Origin: Shewanella dokdonensis
GTDB taxonomy: Bacteria > Pseudomonadota > Gammaproteobacteria > Enterobacterales > Shewanellaceae
Assembly (NCBI RefSeq): GCF_018394335.1
Contig: NZ_CP074572.1
Location: 2,728,001-2,792,000 of the forward strand
Length of the DNA stretch: 64,000 nt
Reading direction: 5' to 3'
Part shown: one piece after another, positions 40,120-49,178 of the stretch
How the letters are laid out: the number at the start of each line of letters is the position of its first letter
How positions within the stretch are numbered: position 1 is the stretch's first letter
Position numbers and translations under genes: made by a program
Notes under the pieces: model-generated
Told to the model about the DNA's origin: nothing
Database searches by the model: none
The model's input: the letters and a program-made list of their open reading frames with translations, nothing else

Positions 40120-41486
40120 ATGTCTTTAGTCGTTGCCAAATTTGGCGGTACATCCGTCGCCGATTACTTTGCCATGGGCCGCTGTGCCGATATCGTACTT
40201 GCTAACCCCGCTACTCGGTTAGTGGTGGTCAGTGCTTCCAGCGGTGTCACGAACCTGTTGGTAGAACTGGCACAACCGGGTATCACTGAGCCACAGCGCT
40301 TGGCCGTGCTCAAAAAAATTGCCGCCATCCAATATGCCATTGTTGACCAGCTACCCCGTAGCGATGATGTTGCTGCCACGATTGATACCTTATTGACTCG
40401 GGTTGATGTTTTGAGCCAGCAACTACTACAGCAGTCAGATAAAGCGCTGGTCGATGAGTTACTCTCACTAGGCGAGCGCTGTTCTTCGGTACTGTTTGCC
40501 GCAGTTTTAAGAGAAAAAGGCGCATTGGCCAGTGCTTTTGATGTGCGCCAGGTACTGCGTACCGACAGTCATTTTGGTAAGGCGGAACCACAGATTGCAG
40601 ACATTCGTCATCTAACCCAAACACAGCTGTTGCCTCAGCTAACACAGCAATTACTGGTCACTCAGGGCTTTATTGGCGCTGATGAGCAGGGACAGACAAC
40701 GACGCTTGGCCGTGGCGGCAGTGACTATTCGGCAGCACTGCTGGCGGAAGCCTTGGATGCTGATGCTGTTGAAATCTGGACGGATGTTGCCGGGATCTAT
40801 ACCACGGACCCCCGTTTAGCAGCTAACGCCAGACCCATTGCTGAAATCAGTTTCCATGAAGCGGCAGAAATGGCCACGTTCGGGGCTAAAGTGTTACATC
40901 CCGCCACTATTCTGCCGGCGGTAAGGCAGCAGATCCAAGTCTTTGTTGGCTCCAGCAAGGAACCAGAAAAAGGCGGAACCTGGATCCGGCATCAGGTCGA
41001 AAACCCGCCGGTCTACCGGGCGGTTGCCTTAAGACGGGATCAAACCCTGCTGAATCTGCACAGTTTACAGATGCTGCACGCGCAAGGTTTCTTGGCCGAA
41101 ACCTTTGCGACTTTGGCGCGCCACAAAATTTCCGTGGATCTGATTACAACGTCAGAGGTGAACGTGTCGCTGACACTGGACAAAACCGGTTCAGAGTCCA
41201 GCGGTCAGGGCTTGTTGACGGAAGCCTTATTGCAGGAATTATCGCAGCACTGTCGGGTGCGGGTTGAAGATAAGTTGGCGCTGGTAGCCATTATCGGTAA
41301 CCGGATTGCGTCAACTCCTGGTATTTGTCAGCAGGTGTTCGGGGTGCTTGCGCCGCACAACGTCAGGTTGATATGTCAGGGGCTAGCCCTCATAACTTGT
41401 GTGTGCTGGTACACGAAGCAGAAGCCGCTGATGTGGTGGCAGCATTACATCGGGCCCTTTTTGAAAATACCGCTGAGGCTGCCTGA
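40120..41486 (+). CDS. lysC: Lysine-sensitive aspartokinase (frame break)
   Basis: Aspartokinase III type, 455 residues after one G is restored. The kinase domain starts VAKFGGTSVADY and holds TTLGRGGSDYSAALLAEAL; EMATFGAKVLHPATI follows, then two ACT domains (LITTSEVNVSLTLD, VAIIGNRIAST) that bind lysine. It phosphorylates aspartate, the first step toward lysine, threonine and methionine. The break is in the G4 run at 41379-41382; five G gives ICQGASPHNLCVLV and a stop at 41484-41486 that overlaps the next start (TGATG). Open sequence upstream of 40120 is riboswitch and not coding. Confidence 0.95.
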
Positions 41487-42583
41487 TGCAGCCGCAACTG
41501 CTGGCCGTCGGCGAACTTGCTGCGGGACAGACACTGACGGTGCCAGTGTATCAATTTATCGGGAGCGATCCTGCGGCACCTTCAGTGTATATCCAAGCGA
41601 ATGTGCATGGTGCTGAGGTTCAGGGCAATGCCGTAATACTGCAATTGCTGCGGTATTTGCGGCAGCATCCGCCTAAAGGTGATGTGACCTTAGTACCATT
41701 GGCAAACCCACTGGGGATCAATCAAAAAAGCGGCGAGTTTACCTTGGGGCGCTTTGACCCTGTGACTGGCGAAAATTGGAATCGGCAGTATCTGGATAAT
41801 CAGTTGCCATTGCCGCAGTGGTTGTCGGAGCGCCAACACTATCCCGACGCTGAATTGATTGCCACCTATCGGCAGGCGCTAAAGGCCAATCTACAAACGC
41901 GATTACAGAGTCCGTGGGGCGTTACTACTGGGCAGCGGCTAGCGTATACGTTGCAGTTACTGGCAACAGAGGCAGATATTGTGCTGGATTTGCATACCGG
42001 CCCTAAGTCCTGTCGCCACCTGTATTGTCCTGAATATCAAAGGCACGCAATAGCGGAATTTTCGATTCCCTTTACGCTGCTTATCCCCAATCTGTTTGGC
42101 GGTGCCATGGATGAAGCTATTTTCTGTCCTTGGTGGCGACTAAGCGATTATTTGGCATCACAAGGGCGGCAACTAGAGGTGCCGGTGGCCGCGTTTACGC
42201 TAGAGCTGGGGGATCAAGAACTGCTTGATATGACGCAGGCGCAACAGGATGCTCAAGGTATTTTGGCCTTTCTCTCCCAACGTGGGATAGTGGCTGAATC
42301 GCTAGCTCCGGCAGTTATGCCACGATATGCCACTAAGCTGAGCAACTATCGTAAGTTCCATGCTCCGCAAGCTGGACTGGTGCAGTATCTGGTCGCGCCA
42401 GGCAGTCAGGTAAAGCAGGGAGAACCGCTGGTACGCTTGCTGCGTTTAGATTTATCAGAAGATGCACAAGAGCAACTATTGACCGCCCCCGAGAGCGGAA
42501 TTGCTATTTTGCACTTTGCTTCGGCGGCGGTGCAGCAAGGCACTGAACTCTATAAGATCATGACCCGAGCAACCAAAATATAA
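41486..42583 (+). CDS. M14-family succinylglutamate desuccinylase/aspartoacylase-like deacylase
   Basis: A 365-residue zinc amidohydrolase of the AstE/ASPA family. ANVHGAEVQGNA carries the first His and Glu ligands, LVPLANPLGINQKSG and GENWNRQY follow, and VLDLHTGPKSCRHLY carries the second His. A C-terminal lipoyl-like beta domain (GLVQYLVAPGSQVKQGEPLVRL) is common in this subgroup. It probably cleaves an N-acyl amino acid. The gene overlaps lysC by one base, so it lies under lysine riboswitch control. A role in lysine synthesis or salvage, such as removal of an acyl group from a diaminopimelate-pathway intermediate, is inference only. Confidence 0.85.
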   Translation: MQPQLLAVGELAAGQTLTVPVYQFIGSDPAAPSVYIQANVHGAEVQGNAVILQLLRYLRQHPPKGDVTLVPLANPLGINQKSGEFTLGRFDPVTGENWNRQYLDNQLPLPQWLSERQHYPDAELIATYRQALKANLQTRLQSPWGVTTGQRLAYTLQLLATEADIVLDLHTGPKSCRHLYCPEYQRHAIAEFSIPFTLLIPNLFGGAMDEAIFCPWWRLSDYLASQGRQLEVPVAAFTLELGDQELLDMTQAQQDAQGILAFLSQRGIVAESLAPAVMPRYATKLSNYRKFHAPQAGLVQYLVAPGSQVKQGEPLVRLLRLDLSEDAQEQLLTAPESGIAILHFASAAVQQGTELYKIMTRATKI

Positions 42584-42591
42584 TGAGGAGT

Positions 42592-42620
42592 AACAATAGG
42601 TTGCGTGGCAACCTATTGTT
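42592..42620. terminator. Perfect 13-bp inverted repeat between convergent genes
   Basis: AACAATAGGTTGC (42592-42604) pairs exactly with GCAACCTATTGTT (42608-42620) around GTG. It sits between the deacylase and asnC stops. There is no T-run on either side, so it may be a weak or Rho-assisted terminator or an mRNA 3'-end stabiliser. Confidence 0.55.
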
Positions 42621-42633
42621 GGCTAAGCCAGTG

Positions 42634-43128
42634 TTAAGGCTTGACCGCGCGCACAATAGGATTTTGCAGGCTGATCAAGGTTTCGGTGGATTGAATTTCG
42701 TCAATAGACTGGATGCGATTGATCAACACATGCTGCAGCGCTTCAATCGACTGACACATCACTTTGACAAAAATACTGAAATTGCCAGTGGTGTAATAGG
42801 CTTCTACCACTTCTTCAAGGGCATTTAATTTTGATATGGCGGCGGGGTAGTCACCGGCACTCTTAAGATTGATGCCGATAAAACAACACACATCATAACC
42901 GAGTGCTTTGGGATTCACGGTAATCTGTGCCCCGGTGATAATGCCTGCCTGTTTCATTTTTTCCACCCGCACATGGATGGTTCCAGCACTGACATTAAAA
43001 CGTTTGGCTAATTCGGCGAACGGTGTCCGAGCATCCTGCATCAGCGCTTCAAGGATCTGGTTGTCCAGTTGGTCTCTTTGAAATGATGTATCCACAATCA
43101 CTTGCCTTTTGTTTTTTTTATCAGGCAC
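42634..43128 (-). CDS. asnC: Asparagine-responsive regulator AsnC (Lrp/AsnC family)
   Basis: A 164-residue feast/famine regulator. The HTH is in PFAELAKRFNVSAGTIHVRVEKMKQAGII and the RAM ligand domain has YYTTGNFSIFVKVMC. It matches E. coli AsnC nearly end to end, including the EIQSTETLISLQNPI tail, with about 10 extra basic residues at the start. AsnC activates asnA in E. coli. No asnA is nearby here, so its target is elsewhere. Confidence 0.92.
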   Translation of the reverse strand: MPDKKNKRQVIVDTSFQRDQLDNQILEALMQDARTPFAELAKRFNVSAGTIHVRVEKMKQAGIITGAQITVNPKALGYDVCCFIGINLKSAGDYPAAISKLNALEEVVEAYYTTGNFSIFVKVMCQSIEALQHVLINRIQSIDEIQSTETLISLQNPIVRAVKP

Positions 43129-43209
43129 AAATTTACGTTTTTTATTGTCATTTTACCAGCTAACAGTGCAATTTTATGGCAGATGTCATGTAAAGAAATA
43201 ATGCTACGA

Positions 43210-43884
43210 TTATTGTGCAGATGTGGCTTCCATAAAGGGAACTCGAGTTGTAAACGTCATGGGTTCGCCAGAATAGGGATGCTTGATGCTGAGTTCTGCC
43301 GCATGCAGTAACAGTCTGGGGGCGAGCGCTTTGGCGGGCGGGTCGGCGTAAAAACCATCACCAAGGATAGGATGACCCAGCGCCATCATATGTACCCGCA
43401 GTTGGTGTGAACGGCCAGTGACCGGCATCAGCTTGACCAAGGTTGATTGTTGGCCATAAGAGATTGCTTGATAATGCGTGACAGAGGGTTTGCCTACTTC
43501 AAAATCCACTTTTTGCCGGGGGCGATTGGGCCAGTCACAGATGAGCGGCAAATCAACCGTACCTTCACCTTCAAGGTGACCAAACACCCGTGCAAAGTAG
43601 ACTTTATGGGTTTCACGTTCTTGAAACTGGCGCTTTAATTCGCGTTCGGCATTGCGTCTTAACGCTAACAGCAAAATCCCTGAAGTTGCCATATCCAAAC
43701 GGTGCACTACCTGCGCCAGTGGTTGCAGTTGTAGCACTCGGCTGAAAGCACTGTCATGATGTTTGGCTTCACGTCCTGGCACGGATAACAACCCAGAAGG
43801 CTTGTTGAGTACCAAAATATCCTTGTCCTGATACAGAATATCGAGCCAAGGTAGGCGTGGTGGTTGGTAGCTAAAGTCACTCAT
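43210..43884 (-). CDS. rluA: RluA-family pseudouridine synthase
   Basis: A 224-residue enzyme of the RluA family. VVHRLDMATSGILLLA contains the catalytic Asp, and the segments LVLNKPSGLLSVPG, GRSHQLRVHM and LLLHAAEL are family motifs. The short length with no S4 domain fits RluA itself, which modifies 23S rRNA U746 and certain tRNAs at position 32. I use the ATG at 43884; an upstream in-frame start at 43914 would add 10 residues. Confidence 0.9.
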   Translation of the reverse strand: MSDFSYQPPRLPWLDILYQDKDILVLNKPSGLLSVPGREAKHHDSAFSRVLQLQPLAQVVHRLDMATSGILLLALRRNAERELKRQFQERETHKVYFARVFGHLEGEGTVDLPLICDWPNRPRQKVDFEVGKPSVTHYQAISYGQQSTLVKLMPVTGRSHQLRVHMMALGHPILGDGFYADPPAKALAPRLLLHAAELSIKHPYSGEPMTFTTRVPFMEATSAQ

Positions 43885-43975
43885 CTGACGGGTCTCGCGC
43901 AAAACGGACAGCAAATGTACCCGTCAGGCGTAGTTGATGCAAGTGGCATCAATCACGGCTTAATCTCTCCAAGAT

Positions 43976-44295
43976 TCAGGCAAAACTGTTACCGGCAAGA
44001 TGCATGATGCAAAAGGTCCATACAACAAACGCCAATGTGCCATGGACAAAACCGTAGAATGCCTGATCCAGCCGTTTGAGTCCGCCAGCATCCCAGATAA
44101 GGTAAAGGTGCAGTCCCAGGATCAATGGAAATAATAGCAGCAGTATTGCGAGTGCAAACTGATTAGCATCACCAAAAATGGCATGTCCAACGAGCGACCA
44201 AAACACCATAAATGCGGTAATTATCGGCGGAAGCGCTAGCCGATACTGCTCTGGATAAGGAAAAACATGCGGATATCCTTTACATCTTCAGTCAT
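43976..44295 (-). CDS. Small three-helix membrane protein (frame break)
   Basis: 106 residues after one base is restored. It has three hydrophobic segments (ALPPIITAFMVFWSLVGH, ALAILLLLFPLILGLHLYLI, FVHGTLAFVVWTFCIMHLAG). The break is in the A5 run at 44261-44265; six would link MTEDVKDIRMFF to PYPEQYRL. The repaired start at 44295 overlaps the methyltransferase stop by eight bases, which supports the repair. I recognise no family. It is the last gene of a three-gene operon. Confidence 0.6.
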
Positions 44296-44818
44296 CGAAC
44301 TTAGCTGCATTGCGGGCAATCAGCTGCGCTTTTTCCTGTGACTGAGTGTTGTTATGTATTAGCTTTCCCTCAAAGTAATGCAATGTCTCTAGTTTGGCAA
44401 ATGTGCGCAGTAACTCGGTATCTTGCAACAGGAAGTCTGGGTTAGTTGGTTTACCCAATGCCGCTTGCCGTTGATGAAAGGTCTCATAAAAGAGTAATCC
44501 TCCATTGGCTAGTCGCTGGTTAATCCAAGGCATCAACGGGCGATGTAGATAATTAAACACCAGCACAACATCAAATTGTCCTAACGCTGGCAGCGAGCCG
44601 GATTCCAGATCTACCTGCAAACAGTGGCAGTGAGGAAACGCTTCGAGTAATGAACTAAACGCTTCTGGATTTCTGTCAACAAAAGTGACATCTGCGCCTC
44701 TCTTTGCAAACCATAGCCCGTTGCGGCCAGAGCCACAGGCAAGGTCTAAAATCTTTAATGAGTTTAATGGAGGATAATTATCCCATGGGAATGTGGTAAT
44801 TAAATCAGCAGTATTCAT
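44288..44818 (-). CDS. Class I SAM-dependent methyltransferase
   Basis: A 176-residue methyltransferase with motif I LDLACGSGRNGLWFAKRG, an acidic motif II end (VTFVDRN) and motif IV FDVVLVFNYLHRP. It resembles the TehB/UbiE-like small methyltransferases. The start overlaps the stop of the upstream membrane gene by four bases and the end overlaps the next gene, so the three are translationally coupled. The substrate is unknown. Confidence 0.8.
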   Translation of the reverse strand: MNTADLITTFPWDNYPPLNSLKILDLACGSGRNGLWFAKRGADVTFVDRNPEAFSSLLEAFPHCHCLQVDLESGSLPALGQFDVVLVFNYLHRPLMPWINQRLANGGLLFYETFHQRQAALGKPTNPDFLLQDTELLRTFAKLETLHYFEGKLIHNNTQSQEKAQLIARNAAKFDD

Positions 44819-45228
44819 CCTTTTATTTCTTCCTTACTGTGTATTTGACGACGATGAATAATTGAGTAATGTCTTAATGATGATGGACCATGAGTAACGA
44901 ACACTGACAATAAAATAATAATTGTGACTAACGCTGGTTTATATTCAGGAATTATTGTGAAACACATCAATATTCCTAATTTAACTAATGTGAGTACGCC
45001 TTTCATCTGAATAAGCCAGCGCCAGTCTCTTACGATTTCCCATAACATCAGCAGACAACCCGTGACCATGGCCATGATCCAATAGTTAAGCCATTGTTTA
45101 TCAGCAACTTGTAGCAGGATTCCACCACCTGCACCCACCACGCCTAGTATGTGTAATCCTCTCAGTGTGGTTTTGGTGAAACGTTTTAACTGGAAGAAAC
45201 GCTCTGCATGTGGGTCGTATGTACTCAT
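44815..45228 (-). CDS. Four-helix membrane protein of unknown function
   Basis: A 137-residue protein with about four membrane helices (LHILGVVGAGGGILL, NYWIMAMVTGCLLMLWEIV, VLTLVKLGILMCFTII, ALVTIIILLSVFVTHG). The N-terminus is polar with a DPHAERFFQLKRF stretch. It overlaps the methyltransferase by four bases. I do not recognise the family with certainty. It heads the operon at 45228-43976. Confidence 0.65.
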   Translation of the reverse strand: MSTYDPHAERFFQLKRFTKTTLRGLHILGVVGAGGGILLQVADKQWLNYWIMAMVTGCLLMLWEIVRDWRWLIQMKGVLTLVKLGILMCFTIIPEYKPALVTIIILLSVFVTHGPSSLRHYSIIHRRQIHSKEEIKG

Positions 45229-45560
45229 TTTATATCCTAGGCTTTAATGGATATTACTAATTTAATTATATCGTAATTACATGAATTGTTTAAGTTTAAA
45301 TTAATTAATGTGTTAAATATGTAATTTTTTTGAAGATTTAAAATGAATTGAATCTTAAATTTTAATTGGTACGTCACGAATATTACTTACGAAAGTATTT
45401 CACAGATCTTTTTGTGATGAAGTTAAATAACCAATTTATGCCTAAATGCTATCGTTTTTTCGGGAGATATGCCAAATGGTGATATATCGTTCAACTAATA
45501 ACAAATCCTGTTTGGTGTGACTATTATTATTGCGTTAGAGATTATTTGGAGGAACATTTT
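45229..45560. other. AT-rich divergent promoter region of fccA
   Basis: About 330 bases, strongly AT-rich near 45240-45380. A CRP-like half site (TGTGAT at 45413-45418) with a weak second half is the only regulatory hint. A TTGGAGGA ribosome binding site for fccA lies at the right edge. Confidence 0.45.
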
Positions 45561-47349
45561 ATGTTCTCGGCAACTCTGAAACGAACCAGCTTAGCGGTGG
45601 CGCTATCTGGTTTTCTCGTCGGCTCGGCATATGCAGCTCCGGAAGTATTAGCAGATTTCCATCAACAGATGGGCGACTGCACAACTTGTCACGTTTCCAA
45701 GAAAGGCCCGACTGATGACAACCTAACGCATGAGAATCAACAGTGCGTTAGCTGTCATGGCTCACTAGCTGATTTGGCGGCACAGGATGCTGAAAAGAAA
45801 CTAAAGGTTTCTCCCCATAAATCTCACCTGATTGGTGATATTGCCTGTACCAGCTGCCATAAAGGCCATGAAAAGTCTGTTGCCTATTGTGATGCCTGCC
45901 ACAGCTTTGGTTTTGATATGCCTTTTGGTGGCAAATGGCAACGTAAGTTTGTTCCTATCGATGTGAATAAAGACGCTCAGGAAAAAGCCATTGCGGCGGC
46001 ACCACGTGACACTACAGATGTCGTGATTGTCGGTTCCGGTGGTGCTGGCCTAGCGGCGGCGGTATCTGCGCATGAAAATGGTGCCAAGGTTATTCTGCTG
46101 GAAAAAGAACCCTTAGCAGGCGGTAATACTAAGCTGGCGGCGGGTGGTATGAATGCTGCTGAAACTAAGTTCCAGGCCAAGTTGGGCATTAAAGACAAAG
46201 TTTCCATCATGATTGATGACACCATGAAGGGCGGTCACAACATTAATGATCCAGCGTTGGTGAAAGTGTTGGCAGAAGACTCTTCAGATTCTATCGATTG
46301 GTTGACCGCTTTAGGGGCCGATATGAGTGATGTCGGCCGTATGGGTGGCGCCAGTGTTAACCGTTCACATCGACCAACCGGTGGTGCCGGAGTCGGGGCC
46401 CACGTTGCGCAAGTGTTGTATAACGCTGCGGTAAAAAGTGGTACCGACATGCGTTTTAATAGCCGAGTAGTGCGAGTGCTGGAAGACGCAGCGGGCAATG
46501 TGACTGGCGTATTGGTTGAAGGCAAGTACACAGGTTACTACGTGATCAAGGCCAAAGCGGTGATTATGGCCACTGGTGGATTTGCCAAGAATAACAAACG
46601 TGTTGCTAAGTACGATCCGGCACTGAAAGGCTTTGCTGCAACTAACCATCCTGGTGCCACTGGTGATGGTTTGGATGTCGCCATGGCAGCAGGTGCCGAT
46701 ACCCGTGATTTGAAATATATCCAGGCTCATCCTACTTGGTCGCCTGTGGGCGGAGTTATGGTAACAGAAGCTGTGCGTGGTAATGGGGCTATTTTGGTCA
46801 ATCGTGAAGGCGACCGCTTTGTCAACGAAATCACTACCCGCGATAAAGCGTCTGCGGCTATTTTGCAACAAACCGGTACCAGTGCCTTCTTGGTATTTGA
46901 TGACTCAGTACGTAAGAGTCTGAAAAAATCGAGAACTATATTCACTTGGGGATCGTGAACGAAGGTAAAACCCTTGCCGATCTGGCAGCGCAACTTAACA
47001 TGCCCGCCGCGGAACTGGAAAAACCATCGCGTCCTATAATGGCTTTGTTAAGGCGGGTAAGGATAGCCAATTTGCCCGTCCTAATCTGCCGCGTGAACTG
47101 GCCACTGCACCTTACTATGCCATAGAGGTTAAGCCAGCTGTGCATCACAGCATGGGCGGGGTGAAAATTGACACTCAGGCTGAAGTGTTGAATAAACAGG
47201 GTAAGACCATTAAAGGTCTGTTTGCCGCAGGCGAAGCTACCGGTGGTGTGCATGGCGCTAACCGTCTGGGCGGTAATGCCATCTCTGATATTGTGACCTT
47301 TGGCCGAATTGCAGGAGCCTCCGCAGCAAAATTTGTCAAAGCAAACTAA
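45561..47349 (+). CDS. fccA: Periplasmic tetraheme flavocytochrome c fumarate reductase (two frame breaks)
   Basis: 596 residues after two A are restored, the usual length for Shewanella FccA. A signal peptide ([11 protein letters not shown]) precedes four heme motifs (CTTCH, CVSCH, CTSCH, CDACH), then a flavin domain with [14 protein letters not shown], the catalytic-arginine segment [19 protein letters not shown] and [12 protein letters not shown]. It reduces fumarate in the periplasm using electrons from CymA. Breaks are in A6 at 46923-46928 and A5 at 47019-47023. The start is the ATG at 45561 after GGAGGA. With frdABCD also present, this cell has two routes to succinate. Confidence 0.95.
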
Positions 47350-47399
47350 GATAAGCGCTAGTACGACATGGCGAGGTTAGCAATAACATCGCCACCATT

Positions 47400-47435
47400 A
47401 AAAGCGGGCAGTCAGTTGTCCGCTTTTACTTTTTC
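47400..47435 (+). terminator. Intrinsic terminator of fccA
   Basis: AAAAGCGGGCA (47400-47410) pairs with TGTCCGCTTTT (47417-47427) with one G-T pair, followed by ACTTTTT. Confidence 0.85.
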
Positions 47436-47514
47436 TGAAGAGCCTCAAGCTTGCCCAAGACAGCTGGCCATTTTTTCAATACACTGCACTGAGCAGCCAC
47501 TATAGGAATAACAG

Positions 47515-48512
47515 ATGAGAATTGGTTTTTTTAGCGCCAAACGTTACGACATTCAGCATTTTTCCGACATGAATACCCGCTTGGGGTTGGCTGCAAAAAT
47601 AGAGTTCTTCGATTATCGACTGTGTCAACAGACGGTGAAGCTGGCGTTGGGCTTTGAAGTGATATGCGCCTTTGTTAACGACGATTTGTGTGAGCATACA
47701 CTAACTGAACTGTATAACAGCGGCACTCGGGTGATCGCCATGCGTTGTGCTGGGTTCAATAATGTGGATCTCGATGCGGCTAAACGCTTGGGCTTAAAGG
47801 TGGTCAATGTACCCGCCTACTCACCAGAGTCTGTTGCCGAACACACAGTGGCCTTAATGCTCACCCTGAACCGTAAAATTCATAAAGCTTATCAGCGTAC
47901 TCGTGATGCTAATTTCTCACTGGAAGGGCTGGTGGGATTTAATATGTACGGTAAAACGGTTGGCGTGATCGGCACGGGTAAAATTGGGCTGGCAACCATC
48001 AAGATCCTGCGGGGTTTTGGCTGTAAAGTGTTGGCTTTTGATCCGTATCCAACCCCAATCGTTGCCGAGTTGGGCGCGGCTTATACCGATCTGGACAGCA
48101 TGTTTAGCCAAAGCGATATCATCAGCCTGGCATTGTCCGCTCACCAAGGATAACCACCATTTACTCAATGCCGCCAGTTTTGCCAGGATGAAACCGGGCA
48201 TGATGGTGATTAATACCAGTCGTGGCGGTTTGCTGAACGCTGTAGACGCCATGGAAGCGCTGAAACTCGGGCAAGTTGGCGCCTTGGGTATGGATGTTTA
48301 CGAAAATGAAAAAGAGCTGTTTTTCGAAGACAAATCCAATGAAGTGATCCTCGATGATGTATTTCGTCGGTTATCGGCCTGGCCACAACGTGATTTTCAC
48401 CGGGCATCAGGCCTTTTTGACCCGTGAAGCGCTGGAGAACATTGCGGAAACCACGCTCAACAATGTGCAGCAGGTGCTTGATGGTCAGCCCTGTAACAAT
48501 GAATTGTTCTGA
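47515..48512 (+). CDS. ldhA: Fermentative D-lactate dehydrogenase (two frame breaks)
   Basis: 331 residues after two bases are removed, next to 329 in E. coli LdhA. It reduces pyruvate to D-lactate with NADH. It has MRCAGFNNVDLDAAKRLG, the NAD site GVIGTGKIGLATIKIL, then HCPLTKDNHHLLN, NTSRGGLLNAVDAMEAL (catalytic Arg), GALGMDVYENEKELFFEDKS-like (Glu) and TGHQAFLT (His). Both breaks sit in the same heptamer GCCTGGC (48125-48131 and 48377-48383), where one G less gives the conserved reading. Confidence 0.94.
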
Positions 48513-48527
48513 GCATATCGGTACCAC

Positions 48528-48550
48528 TCGCCAGGCATTAAGCCTGGCGA
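48528..48550. terminator. Hairpin between ldhA and the convergent mscS-like gene
   Basis: TCGCCAGGC (48528-48536) pairs perfectly with GCCTGGCGA (48542-48550). The stop codon of the leftward mscS-like gene (48538-48540) lies in the loop. There is no long T-run. Confidence 0.6.
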
Positions 48551-49080
48551 TGTTCCTCTTCCTGCAATGTCTTTGGCTCAGAAACTGCGGTTTGCTGAGG
48601 CGCTAACTTCAGCACTGCACGCTGTAATACCAAGCTGTTAGGATAGGTGATGGTGTCGCCATTATCCCGTTTGATCAACAGATGAAACAGCGCCACTTCT
48701 TGCAGAATGCCACTGATATCTTCATCGGTGTCCACAATACGAATGCGTTCCCCCACCTTGTAGGGAAAAACAAAGAAAATCAAAACCCCGGCAGTCAAAT
48801 TGCTGAGAATCGACCACTGCGCAAACAGTGCTACCCCCAATACCGCAAAGGCGGAGGATACAAACAAGGATACGTCTTGATATCCCAATCCCAGCGAAAT
48901 TGCCATCAAGGACAGCGTTAGGAAAAACAGCAGCAGGGTGATGAATTTGCTCACCAGACTAACCCTAGCGGTATTGATGTGCTTAAGCTGACCATATTCA
49001 CGTACGCCTTTGGTCAGTCGGCGCTGAATAAAGGCAAAGCCGGTCAGATATAAAATGACGATTAGGATATTGGTCATCAT
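48538..49080 (-). CDS. Small MscS-family mechanosensitive channel protein
   Basis: A 180-residue MscS-like protein with two or three membrane helices, the pore-lining-type helix SSAFAVLGVALFAQWSILSNLTAGVLI, split here by its Gly/Ala ridge, and a beta domain (YKVGERIRIVDTDEDISG, TYPNSLVLQ). It is far shorter than E. coli MscS (286), missing the large C-terminal vestibule. It may act in osmotic relief or as a small signalling channel. Two ATGs in tandem (49080, 49077) follow GGGGAG. Confidence 0.8.
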   Translation of the reverse strand: MMTNILIVILYLTGFAFIQRRLTKGVREYGQLKHINTARVSLVSKFITLLLFFLTLSLMAISLGLGYQDVSLFVSSAFAVLGVALFAQWSILSNLTAGVLIFFVFPYKVGERIRIVDTDEDISGILQEVALFHLLIKRDNGDTITYPNSLVLQRAVLKLAPQQTAVSEPKTLQEEEHRQA

Positions 49081-49178
49081 GAGTTTCGACTCCCCTAAGA
49101 TTAACCTGTATGCTGTGCCTCCATGTTAACGGCTTTGTGCCCCCTGTTTAAAGTTTGCTGTAGCGGAGTGATGCACTA

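Noticed and set aside
45413..45428. CRP site upstream of fccA
   Set aside because: Only the TGTGAT half fits; the second half is poor, so I did not list it as a site.
45561..47349. Calling fccA, ldhA, rlmC and others pseudogenes
   Set aside because: Single-base changes in homopolymers or the GCC(A/T)GGC context restore full, conserved proteins with no other lesions.
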